From the NCBI RefSeq assembly GCF_003355475.1, contig NZ_CP031356.1, forward strand, positions 124,001 through 188,000: a stretch of DNA of 64,000 nucleotides, written 5' to 3'. The translations under genes were made by a program, and so were the position numbers. The notes below the pieces were generated by a model that searched no databases, was not told where the DNA came from, and worked only from the letters and a program-made list of their open reading frames with translations. Positions within the stretch are counted from its first letter, which is position 1; every line of letters begins with the position of its first letter. Shown one piece after another: positions 9,315-16,971 of the stretch. This stretch comes from Brachybacterium saurashtrense. GTDB lineage: Bacteria > Actinomycetota > Actinomycetes > Actinomycetales > Dermabacteraceae.

Positions 9315-11222
9315 TCACGACTGGCGCGTGAAGGGGTTGCGCAGGCGACGGCGGACGTGGCCCTCGTCGGCGCGCTCCGCCTCTCCGTCCTCGACGGGCG
9401 GCAGCTGGATCTCCCCGGTGTAGGTGGAGAGGTGCTCGACCACCTGCTCGTGGACCCTCTGGTCGAGCTGGTCCTGGAACTGCTGGCCGAAGCCGTCCTC
9501 GAGCCGGGACTCGAACTGCTCGTCCATCTCGCTGGCCACCTTCTCCTCGACCTTCGCCTCCACCTGGTCGGCGATCTCCTCGGAGTAGCGCTCCATGAAC
9601 TCGCGCTGGCGCAGGCGCAGCTCGAGGCGCTCGATGACCTTCACCTCGCGGGCCAGGGAGCGCCACAGCGAGATGCACATGCCGATCATCACCACGGAGA
9701 ACGGCAGCGCGGAGAGCAGGGCGAGCGACCGCAGCGCCGTCATGCCCGAGGCCTCGCCGGAGAGCGAGCCCACCCAGATCAGGGACGCCGCGATGAGGCC
9801 CGAGGTGCAGGCCCAGAAGATGCGGGTGATCCGGGGCGGGTTCGGATCGCCCTTGTGGGCGATCATGTCGATCACGAAGGCGCCGGAGTCGGCGCTGGTG
9901 ATGAAGAAGATCGACACCAGCAGCACGGCGATGCCGGAGAGCAGCGCCCCCGCCGGGAGGTGGGAGAAGGTGTCGAACAGGGCGGTGTTCGCGTCGATGC
10001 CGCCCTCGGCGTTGGTGAAGTCCACGCCGCCGAGGACCGCCTCGTACAGGGCGGTGCCGCCCATGATGGTGAACCACAGGAAGGTGAGCGCGGTGGGCAC
10101 CAGCAGCACGCCGAGGATGAATTCGCGCACCGTGCGGCCCTTGGAGATGCGGGCGATGAACACGCCCACGAAGGGCGACCAGGAGATCCACCAGCCCCAG
10201 TAGAACGTGGTCCAGCCGTTGATCCAGGTCGCGCCCTCCTCGCCGCGGAAGGGCAGGGTCTGGAAGGCGAGCTGCAGGAAGTTCTGCAGGTAGTAGCCGA
10301 TGTTCGAGACCACGTCGCGCAGCAGGAACAGGGTGGGGCCCAGGATCAGCACGGTGATCAGCAGCAGGGCGGCCAGGCCCATGTTGAGGTTGGAGAGGAT
10401 CTTGATGCCCTTGTCCACGCCGGTGGCGGCGGAGAGGGTGGCGAGGATCGTCACCACGGCGATGATGACCACCTGCACGGTGGTGGAGTTCGGCAGCACG
10501 CCGAGGTGGTCGAGGCCGGCGGCGATCTGGTTCACGCCGAAGCCCAGCGAGGTGGCGATGCCGAACAGGGTGCCCACCAGGGCGATGATGTCGATCAGGT
10601 CGCCGATCCAGGAGTCGGTGCGCTTGCCGAGCACCGGCTCGAGCGCCCAGCGGATCGAGACCGGGCGGCCCTTGCGGTGCACTGCGTAGGCGACGGCGAG
10701 GCCCACCACCACGTAGATCGCCCACGCGTGCAGGCCCCAGTGCAGGAAGGTCTGGCCCAGGGCGCGCTCGGCACGGTCCGGGTCCGGTAGGGAGGCCGCG
10801 TTCGGCGGCGCCCCGGCCTCGCTGTAGAACGTGAGCGGCTCGGCGGCGCCCCAGAACACCAGGCCGATGCCCATGCCGGCGGCGAACAGCATCGCGAACC
10901 AGGAGAAGATGCTGAACTCCGGCTCGTCGCCGTCCTTCCCCAGGCGGATCTCGCCCATGCGGCTCACGGCCAGCACGATCGCGAACGCCACGAAACCGGT
11001 CACCGCCAGCACGTAGTACCAGCCGATGGAGCTGACCACCGTGGTGTTCAGGGTGGAGATCGCCTCGTTGAACACGCCGGGCAGCAGCAGGGCGAAGACG
11101 ACCGAGACGAGGATGATCCCGGCGGAGACGAGGAAGACCGGCTTCGAGAGCCCGTAGGAGACGGGAGGGACGGGCTCGTCGGTCGAGGAGGAGGGCGGGG
11201 ACTGGGCCGTCGATGCGGTCAC
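9315..11222 (-). CDS. BCCT-family betaine/carnitine/choline transporter with long coiled-coil tail
   Basis: I choose GTG 11222 as start because a GGAAAG site lies about nine bases upstream; the frame is open further up but the extra residues look non-coding. The 635-residue product has 12 predicted membrane helices and the family signature around FYWGWWISWSPFVGVFIARI. The GMGIGLVFWG motif matches the sodium-coupled uptake members (BetP-like) and not the GMGIN-type antiporters. FITSADSGAFV is also conserved. After the last helix comes a charged tail of about 110 residues (RLELRLRQREFMERYSEEIA onward) with heptad-like spacing, probably a cytosolic osmosensing coiled coil. It lies downstream of the nucleosidase gene. 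Likely role: glycine betaine or related solute uptake under osmotic stress. Confidence 0.93.
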   Translation of the reverse strand: MTASTAQSPPSSSTDEPVPPVSYGLSKPVFLVSAGIILVSVVFALLLPGVFNEAISTLNTTVVSSIGWYYVLAVTGFVAFAIVLAVSRMGEIRLGKDGDEPEFSIFSWFAMLFAAGMGIGLVFWGAAEPLTFYSEAGAPPNAASLPDPDRAERALGQTFLHWGLHAWAIYVVVGLAVAYAVHRKGRPVSIRWALEPVLGKRTDSWIGDLIDIIALVGTLFGIATSLGFGVNQIAAGLDHLGVLPNSTTVQVVIIAVVTILATLSAATGVDKGIKILSNLNMGLAALLLITVLILGPTLFLLRDVVSNIGYYLQNFLQLAFQTLPFRGEEGATWINGWTTFYWGWWISWSPFVGVFIARISKGRTVREFILGVLLVPTALTFLWFTIMGGTALYEAVLGGVDFTNAEGGIDANTALFDTFSHLPAGALLSGIAVLLVSIFFITSADSGAFVIDMIAHKGDPNPPRITRIFWACTSGLIAASLIWVGSLSGEASGMTALRSLALLSALPFSVVMIGMCISLWRSLAREVKVIERLELRLRQREFMERYSEEIADQVEAKVEEKVASEMDEQFESRLEDGFGQQFQDQLDQRVHEQVVEHLSTYTGEIQLPPVEDGEAERADEGHVRRRLRNPFTRQS

Positions 11223-11384
11223 TGTGGATCTTTCCGGAGGGGACAGGGGCAAACGGTTACGCACCGTAGCCCTCCGGCAGGTCCGGGACCAGCAGATGTG
11301 CGATATTGCGGCGCAGTGGACCCGCAACGCGTGATCCGCGCCACACGTGGGCCGCGGCGGGCGGGAGGGGGCCGGCGGCGCGGC

Positions 11385-12113
11385 TCAGCCGGCGAGACCC
11401 TCGGCGAGCGCCTCCACCGCGCGGGCGGAGGCCGTCGCGGCGACGTCGAGCTCGAGATGGAACTGCTGCCCGGCGGCCGGCCCGCACAGGTCCGAGACGG
11501 CCCGCAGCGCCACGAACGGCACCCCGAGCGCCTGGGCGGTGCGGGCGCTCGCGGTGGTCTCCATGTCGGCGCTGAGCGCGCCCGGGAAGCGCTCGCGCAT
11601 CGGCCCGGCGAGCGGGGCGGTGACGAAGGCGTCGCCGGAGAGCATCAGCCCGCGCCGCACGGCCGCGGCGTCGGCGCGGCGGGCGGCGGCCTCCGCGGCC
11701 TCCACCGCAGCGGTCTCGGCCCGGAAGCGCACGGGCCCGCCGGGAAGCTGGCCGGGCGCGTAGCCGAAGGCGGTGGCGTCCGCGATCGAGTAGCTGAACT
11801 CCTCGCCCACCACCAGCGTGCCCACCTCGACGTCGGCCGCGAGCCCGCCGCAGGTGCCGGCCGCGACCACCAGCGACGGCGCGGTGGCGAGGATCCCCCA
11901 GGTCACGGCCGCGGCGGCGGCGGCGAGGCCGATGCCGGTGGTGACCACCGCCGTGTCCGTCCCGGCCAGGGTGCCGCGCACCGCCTCCACCCCGCTCGTG
12001 AACGGGGTCTCCAGCGGGCGGGGGGCGGCGAGCCGCTCCACGAGCGGCGCGGCCTCCTCCGGCATCGCGACGAGGACCAGCAGGGGACCGGGGGCGGCGG
12101 GCGTCTCGGGCAT
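11385..12113 (-). CDS. 5'-methylthioadenosine/S-adenosylhomocysteine nucleosidase-like protein
   Basis: The 242-residue protein fits the nucleoside phosphorylase/nucleosidase fold of MTA/SAH nucleosidases: MPEEAAPL near the N-terminus, a Gly-rich AAGTCGGLA strand turn, ADMETTASARTAQ with the purine-ribose contacting Met-Glu, and VPFVALRAVSD with the Arg-x3-Ser-Asp catalytic motif. It would cleave the adenine from MTA, SAH or 5'-deoxyadenosine and so support methyl recycling. Futalosine hydrolase is an alternative within the same fold. A TAGCCT box six bases upstream of the ATG with no Shine-Dalgarno suggests a leaderless transcript. The BCCT gene follows on the same strand after 162 bases. 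Confidence 0.85.
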   Translation of the reverse strand: MPETPAAPGPLLVLVAMPEEAAPLVERLAAPRPLETPFTSGVEAVRGTLAGTDTAVVTTGIGLAAAAAAVTWGILATAPSLVVAAGTCGGLAADVEVGTLVVGEEFSYSIADATAFGYAPGQLPGGPVRFRAETAAVEAAEAAARRADAAAVRRGLMLSGDAFVTAPLAGPMRERFPGALSADMETTASARTAQALGVPFVALRAVSDLCGPAAGQQFHLELDVAATASARAVEALAEGLAG

Positions 12114-12227
12114 GGTCGCAGGCTACCGGTCCGGGCGGCGGCGCCGTGCAGGGAGGCGGGGCGGATTCGTTAGGCTGGCGGCAAGGCCAGCGAGGCGACC
12201 GGCCCCGGTCGCGAACAGGAGGCAGTG

Positions 12228-13127
12228 ATGGGACGCATCCGAGACGCCGTGGTGACGGGAGCGCGGGCCGTGCGCCGCCTCCCGATCCCCTCGACCCTCA
12301 CCCATCAGGCGCTGCGGGAGGCCCGCAGCCCCCAGCCCCCCGGGCACGTCCAGAAGGCGCACGCGGTCGAGACGGAGATGCTGGGCCGCACCCGCACCGT
12401 GTGGCTGGACCCGCACCGTGCGGACAACGGCATCATCGTGCACCTGCACGGCGGCGCGTACGTCTCCGGCCCGTTCTCGAGCGACTGGTCGTGGCTGTCG
12501 CGCCAGATCGACGCCCGCGACTGCGCGGGCCTGATGATCGACTACCGCAACGCCCCGGACCACCAGCACCCCGTGGGCCGGGACGACGTCGAGGCGGCGC
12601 TGGGTGCGCTCGCGGCCGACGGGCGCCTCGAGGGGCGCCGGTGGGCGCTCACCGGCCAGCACTCGGGCGGCGGCCTGGCCTTCGTGGTCGCGCGCCGCCT
12701 GCGCGAGCAAGACCGGGTGCCGGCCCCGGACGCGCTGATCGCGATGTCTCCCTGGCTGGACCTCGCCCTCTCCAACGCGACCATCACCGAGACGGACCAG
12801 GTGGACCCCGTGCACGAGCGTCGCCTTCTGCGCGACGCCGCCCGCCGCTACGCGGGGCGCACCCCGGTGGACGATCCCGACCTCTCCCCGCTCGCCGCAC
12901 CGCTCGAGGGACTCCCGCCGCTGCACCTCAGCGTGGGCCTGCGGGACCTCTTCCTCTCCGAGGTGCGGGTGGCGCGGCTGCAGCTGGAGGAGAACGGCGC
13001 GGATCTGCGCTACCGGGAGCTCAACGGGCGGCTCGGGCTGCAGCTGCTCCCGCGCCGCGGCGAGGACATCGAGCGCCTCCACCGCGAGCAGGCGGACCTC
13101 CTGGCCCGGGCCCTGGTCCGGGACTGA
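12228..13127 (+). CDS. Alpha/beta hydrolase-fold protein with degenerate active site
   Basis: The start is ATG 12228, five bases after AGGAGG; a GTG at 12225 is too close. The 299-residue protein resembles hormone-sensitive-lipase-type hydrolases: HLHGGAYVSGPF is the oxyanion-hole region, and SVGLRDLFLSEV carries the expected catalytic Asp. Two landmarks are abnormal. The nucleophile elbow is GQHSGG (Ser146), so the usual Gly two residues before Ser is Gln. The position where homologues have His (as in HVFQLL) reads GRLGLQLLP at residues 267-275, with no His. It may be a non-catalytic paralogue or use another residue. The cassette hydrolase at 16968 keeps an intact triad by comparison. Confidence 0.85.
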   Translation: MGRIRDAVVTGARAVRRLPIPSTLTHQALREARSPQPPGHVQKAHAVETEMLGRTRTVWLDPHRADNGIIVHLHGGAYVSGPFSSDWSWLSRQIDARDCAGLMIDYRNAPDHQHPVGRDDVEAALGALAADGRLEGRRWALTGQHSGGGLAFVVARRLREQDRVPAPDALIAMSPWLDLALSNATITETDQVDPVHERRLLRDAARRYAGRTPVDDPDLSPLAAPLEGLPPLHLSVGLRDLFLSEVRVARLQLEENGADLRYRELNGRLGLQLLPRRGEDIERLHREQADLLARALVRD

Positions 13128-13146
13128 GGGCGGTTCCCGGCGCGGG

Positions 13147-13854
13147 TCAGCTCTCCACGATCACGAGCGCCGCGCCGGGCGCGCAGGGGGTCCAGCGCCG
13201 CCGCGGCAGCAGGCGCACCATCCCGGCGATCAGGAGCCCGTGGCCGATGGTGTACGTGAGCATCACCAGCTCGGTGCTGTACGCGATCGAGGCGCCCGGC
13301 AGGAACCAGTCCATCGCCAGCAGCGAGCTCGAGAGCAGGAACAGCGTGCCGCCGGACCAGGTGAGCCCGTTGCCGCCGGCGGAGAGGAACGCCATCGTCG
13401 CCAGCGCCACCGCATAGGCGGCGACCACGGGCAGCAGGGAGCCGGCGCCGTCCGCGCAGGCCACGAACAGCCCGATCACCACGGCGCCGTAGGGGATCGC
13501 CAGGGCGTACCGCATCGGGTCCCGGGTGCGCACCCAGTGCGGGGCGAGCGCCGCCGCGTAGAGGATCAGCGCGCCCAGGAATCCCGCCACCGTCACCTGC
13601 TGGGCGAGTCCCGGGACCAGCTGCCCCAGGGAGTCGCCCACCCAGGCGCACAGCAGGCCGCCCAGCAGCAGCGTGGAGGTGCGGGAGCGACGGGGGGCGG
13701 CGGTGAGCAGCGCCGCCATCAGCAGCGGCGCGAACAGCGGCTGGGTGATGTCCCGGACGATCTCCGCCCCGGCCATCACCGCCGCGACGTTCACCAGCAC
13801 CGTCAGCGCATACGTCCCCCACAGGGCGAGGTGGGCGGCGCGGATCGGGGGCAC
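13147..13854 (-). CDS. YhhN/lysoplasmalogenase family membrane protein
   Basis: The 235-residue, very hydrophobic product has about eight membrane helices. QPLFAPLLMAALL near the N-terminus and AWVGDSLGQL after the third helix match the YhhN family (TMEM86 homologues), which hydrolyse the vinyl-ether bond of lysoplasmalogens; the conserved Asp of GDSL is one of the proposed catalytic acids. A role in membrane ether-lipid turnover is possible but unproven here. The start is GTG 13854. TACGCT lies exactly six bases upstream on the same strand, so it is likely leaderless. It converges with the degenerate hydrolase after 19 bases. Confidence 0.82.
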   Translation of the reverse strand: MPPIRAAHLALWGTYALTVLVNVAAVMAGAEIVRDITQPLFAPLLMAALLTAAPRRSRTSTLLLGGLLCAWVGDSLGQLVPGLAQQVTVAGFLGALILYAAALAPHWVRTRDPMRYALAIPYGAVVIGLFVACADGAGSLLPVVAAYAVALATMAFLSAGGNGLTWSGGTLFLLSSSLLAMDWFLPGASIAYSTELVMLTYTIGHGLLIAGMVRLLPRRRWTPCAPGAALVIVES

Positions 13855-13971
13855 CGCTCAAGCGTAGGAAGGGCCCGCCGCCCCGACCAGGTGCGGGCGT
13901 GCTCGGGACGGGCACGGTTGTATAACACCTGGGCACGGTTCGGTCACGGCGCACCGTGCGATGCCCGGACT

Positions 13972-13989
13972 GTCCGGAACGCCCCGGAC
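13972..13989 (-). terminator. Stem-loop downstream of argS
   Basis: A perfect six-base-pair stem (GTCCGG with CCGGAC) encloses a six-base loop, 22 bases past the argS stop. There is no T-tract, which is common for actinobacterial terminators. More GC-rich repeats of CCCCGGACG surround it, so alternative pairings exist. Confidence 0.4.
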
Positions 13990-14011
13990 GCGGGCGCCCC
14001 GGACGCCCCGC

Positions 14012-15772
14012 TCACATCTGCTGCGGTGCGTTCACGCCCAGCGCGTCCAGACCCTCCACCAGCACCCGCTCGGTGAGCTGGGCGAGGGCCAGGCGCCCCG
14101 CACGCACCTGCTCGTCGGCCTCCTTGAGGATCGGGGAGGCCTCGTAGAAAGAGGTGAAGGCCTGGGCGAGGGAGAACAGGTAGGCGCACAGCCGGTGCGG
14201 CTCGAACTCCGCGCCCACGCTCGCCAGGGTGGGCCCGAACTCCAGCAACTGCAGCGCCAGCGCACGCTCGGCATCGTCCTGCACCCGCGGGGCCGCGCCG
14301 GCGGCCACGCCCTGCGCCGCGGCCTTGCGGCCGATCGAGCGGATCCGCGCCACCGCGTACTGCAGGTAGGGGGCGGTGTTGCCGGTGAGGGCCAGCATCC
14401 GCTCGAGGTCGAAGGTGTAGTCGGAATCGTGCGCGGTGGAGAGGTCCGCGTACTTCACGCCGCCGATGCCGATGTCGTGCGCGATCCGGGCGCGCTCGTC
14501 CTCCGGCAGGTCCGGGCGCAGCTCGTCGATGACCGCGCGGGCCGCGGCGACCGCCTCCTCGAGCAGCGCCATCAGGCGCAGCGAGGCCCCGGAGCGGGTG
14601 CGGAGGATCTTGCCGTCCTCGCCGAGCACGGAGCCGATCTTCACGTGCTCCGCCTGCACCTGCTCGGGCAGCCAGCCCGCCTCCCGCGCGGAGGTGAACA
14701 CCATCCGGAAGTGGAGCTCCTGCGCGGTGCCCACCACGTAGCCGATCCGGTCCGCGCCCAGATCGCGCACCCGGTGGCGGAGCGCGGCGAGGTCGGTGGT
14801 GGCGTAGCCGTAGCCGCCGTCGGACTTGCGGATGATCAGCGGCAGCGGCTGCTCGTCCCGGCCCGTGAAGCCCTCCGGGAACACGCACAGCGCGCCGTCG
14901 GAGAGGCGGGCGATGCCGTCCGCCTCGAGATCCGCGCACACGGCCTCGAGCTGGTCGTTGTAGCTGGACTCCCCGGCGAGGTCCGCGTCGGTGAGGGTGA
15001 CGTCGAGCATGTCGTAGATGCGGTGGAAGTACTCCTTGGACAGGCCCACCAGGTGCGTCCAGATGCGCAGGGACTCCGCGTCCCCGGACTGCAGGGTCGC
15101 CACCCGCCGCCGGGCCCGGGCGGCGAATCCGGTCTCGCCGTCCTCGGCGGCCTCGGAGGCGTCGAACTTCGCGCGCGCCGCCTGGTAGAAGGCGTTGGGG
15201 TCCGTGGTGAGCAGGCCCGCCTCGGCGCTGTCCTCACCCACCTCCAGCAGGTGCTCGATGAGCATGCCGAAGGGGGTGCCCCAATCGCCTATGTGGTTCT
15301 GGCGCACCACCGTGTGCCCGAGCTTCTCCAGCGTGCGCGCGATCGAGTCGCCCACCACGGTGGTGCGCAGGTGGCCCACGTGCATCTCCTTGGCGACGTT
15401 GGGCGCGGAGTAGTCCAGCACCACCGTCTCCGCCCGCTCCGGGGCGGGCACGCCGAGCGCGGCCCCGGGCGCGGCGATCTCCGCGGTGCGGGCCGCGATC
15501 CAGTCGGTGCGCAGGTGGATGTTCAGGAAGCCGGGCCCGGCGATCTCGGGGGCCTCGGCGAGGTCGGAGAGGTCCACCGCCTCCACGATCTGCGCGGCGA
15601 TCTCCCGGGGTGCCCGCCCCAGGCGCTTGGCCAGGCCCATCGCGGCGTTGCACTGGAAGTCCGCGAACTGCGAGGGGCGGATGATCGGGTCCGCGTCCGC
15701 GTACTCGGGCCCGAAGGCGGCGGCGAAGGCGGTCTGGAAGCGCTCGGTGAGCGCGATCTCGGGTGCAGGCAT
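14012..15772 (-). CDS. argS: Arginyl-tRNA synthetase
   Basis: The 586-residue enzyme charges tRNA-Arg. The N-terminal add-on domain is followed by SAPNVAKEMHVGHLR (about residues 120-135), which carries the HIGH-type motif as HVGH. LGEDGKILRTRSGASLRL occupies the place of the KMSKS loop, in the lysine-poor form usual for class I ArgRS. The C-terminal helical anticodon-binding domain ends with ALGVNAPQQM, matching the conserved ArgRS C-terminus. The length is normal. TACCCT lies six bases before the ATG on the coding strand with no Shine-Dalgarno, so the mRNA is probably leaderless. Confidence 0.98.
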   Translation of the reverse strand: MPAPEIALTERFQTAFAAAFGPEYADADPIIRPSQFADFQCNAAMGLAKRLGRAPREIAAQIVEAVDLSDLAEAPEIAGPGFLNIHLRTDWIAARTAEIAAPGAALGVPAPERAETVVLDYSAPNVAKEMHVGHLRTTVVGDSIARTLEKLGHTVVRQNHIGDWGTPFGMLIEHLLEVGEDSAEAGLLTTDPNAFYQAARAKFDASEAAEDGETGFAARARRRVATLQSGDAESLRIWTHLVGLSKEYFHRIYDMLDVTLTDADLAGESSYNDQLEAVCADLEADGIARLSDGALCVFPEGFTGRDEQPLPLIIRKSDGGYGYATTDLAALRHRVRDLGADRIGYVVGTAQELHFRMVFTSAREAGWLPEQVQAEHVKIGSVLGEDGKILRTRSGASLRLMALLEEAVAAARAVIDELRPDLPEDERARIAHDIGIGGVKYADLSTAHDSDYTFDLERMLALTGNTAPYLQYAVARIRSIGRKAAAQGVAAGAAPRVQDDAERALALQLLEFGPTLASVGAEFEPHRLCAYLFSLAQAFTSFYEASPILKEADEQVRAGRLALAQLTERVLVEGLDALGVNAPQQM

Positions 15773-15953
15773 GCGCCCAGGGTAATCATCAGGGCGGTCC
15801 GGACGCCTCCGCGGTCCGCCCCTCCCCGCCCCGGTGCGACCGACGGCACGCGCGGCGCGCCGGAGCGGCGGGGGCGCCGGGCGGCCTCCCGGGTATCCCC
15901 CGCGGGGGACAGCCCCCTGGCCGCGATGCCGGGCGGGTCCCTACTGTGGGGGC

Positions 15954-16373
15954 ATGCGCTCGCTCCTCGCCCTGATCCTGAACATCATCTGGCTCCTCAC
16001 CGCCGGGTGGTCGCTGTTCCTCGGCTACCTGCTGGCCGGGGTGCTGGCCTGCCTGCTGGTGGTGACGATCCCGTTCGGGATCGCCTCCTTCCGCATCGCG
16101 GGCTTCGTGATCTGGCCCTTCGGCCGTGAGGTGGTGGACACCGGCCGCGGCGGGGTGGGCGGCGCGCTTGGCAACGTGCTGTGGTTCGTGATCGCCGGCT
16201 GGTGGCTGGCGCTCGGGCACGTGGTCACCGCGGTCATGCAGGCCGTGACGATCATCGGCATCCCGCTGGCCTGGGCGAACCTGAAGCTCATCCCCGTCAC
16301 CTGCTTCCCGTTCGGCAAGCAGGTGGTGGCCTCGGACGCGGCCCGCGCCCGGATGTTCCCCACCGCCCGCTGA
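15954..16373 (+). CDS. YccF-domain inner-membrane protein
   Basis: The 139-residue product consists of two copies of the YccF (DUF307) motif. Each has a hydrophobic hairpin then TIPFGIASFRIAGFVIWPFG (first copy) or IPLAWANLKLIPVTCFPFGK (second copy), the diagnostic P-F-G endings. E. coli YccF is an inner-membrane protein of unknown function. TACTGT at 15942-15947 is six bases before the ATG, again suggesting a leaderless transcript. The flavin-reductase-like gene starts 13 bases after the stop, so the two are probably co-transcribed. Confidence 0.92.
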   Translation: MRSLLALILNIIWLLTAGWSLFLGYLLAGVLACLLVVTIPFGIASFRIAGFVIWPFGREVVDTGRGGVGGALGNVLWFVIAGWWLALGHVVTAVMQAVTIIGIPLAWANLKLIPVTCFPFGKQVVASDAARARMFPTAR

Positions 16374-16386
16374 GCGTTGCCCCCGG

Positions 16387-16893
16387 ATGTGCGCCGCACC
16401 CCCTCCCGACCCCGTCGACCCCGAGGAGTACCGCCGCCTCAGCGACCTGCTGGCCGTGGGCCCGGCCGTGGTCAGCACCCGCACGGGCGGGCACGACCTC
16501 GCCGTCACCGTCGACTCCTACCTCGACCTCTCCTACGACCCGCCCACGATGCTGGTGGCCCTGTACGGCCTCTCCCGCGCCGCGGAGGCGGTGGAGGAGG
16601 CCGGACACTGCTGCCTCACCCTGCTGGCCGCGGACCAGCAGCACCTCGCGGACCGCTTCGGCACCCCGAATGCCCCGCTGCAGGGCATGCTCGCCGGGAT
16701 CGCCGTGACCCGCACCGCCGACGGCGATGCGATCCTCCCCGGCGGGCTCGCCCACTTCGGGCTGCGGATCGCGCAGGCGGTGGACGCCGCCACCCATCGG
16801 CTGCTCATCGGGCCCGTAATGGAGATGGGGGAAGGGCGGGCGGGCGCCGAGCCCGCGATCCGCTTCGCCGGCGAGAAGCGGTCGCTGCGCTGA
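16387..16893 (+). CDS. Flavin reductase-like FMN-binding split-barrel protein
   Basis: The 168-residue product has the split-barrel pattern of the flavin reductase-like family: AVVSTRTGGHDLAVTVDSYL at the start corresponds to the conserved pattern where FMN-dependent reductases bind flavin, followed by PPTMLVALYGLSRAAEAVEE. Members reduce free flavin with NAD(P)H or serve as flavin-binding partners of monooxygenases. No monooxygenase is adjacent, so the partner is unknown. The start ATG 16387 lacks a strong ribosome site. It lies just behind yccF and just ahead of the three-gene cassette. Confidence 0.8.
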   Translation: MCAAPPPDPVDPEEYRRLSDLLAVGPAVVSTRTGGHDLAVTVDSYLDLSYDPPTMLVALYGLSRAAEAVEEAGHCCLTLLAADQQHLADRFGTPNAPLQGMLAGIAVTRTADGDAILPGGLAHFGLRIAQAVDAATHRLLIGPVMEMGEGRAGAEPAIRFAGEKRSLR

Positions 16894-16914
16894 GAGGCGG
16901 CGGGGCGCGGCGAC

Positions 16915-16926
16915 TATCCTTGGGCC
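16915..16926 (+). promoter_or_regulatory. -10 box placed for a leaderless leader-peptide ORF
   Basis: TATCCT at 16915-16920 is six bases ahead of ATG 16927. That is the spacing seen at many first genes in this window, where transcription would begin at or next to the start codon. It would launch an mRNA beginning with the 14-codon leader ORF and running into the hydrolase-acyltransferase-membrane protein cassette. No convincing -35 is visible. Confidence 0.5.
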
Positions 16927-16971
16927 ATGCCTCTCCTCCTCGTCGTCGTCGTCGTCGGCGCGCGGCCATGA
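16927..16971 (+). CDS. Leader peptide ORF, 14 residues, Leu/Val-rich
   Basis: The ORF reads MPLLLVVVVVGARP: three consecutive CTC leucines, then five consecutive GTC valines. Its stop codon overlaps the ATG of the following hydrolase in an ATGA arrangement, so translation of the leader could be directly coupled to the hydrolase. The run of branched-chain amino acid codons recalls attenuation leaders of ilv/leu operons, but the genes that follow are not biosynthetic and I see no clear antiterminator structure. It could also be only a coupling device or a chance trinucleotide run. Not in any family I recognise. Confidence 0.45.
   Translation: MPLLLVVVVVGARP

Noticed and set aside
16927-16971. 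Reading the Leu/Val ORF as an N-terminal signal extension of the hydrolase
   Set aside because: It is in a different frame and ends with TGA that overlaps the hydrolase ATG, so it cannot be part of that protein.
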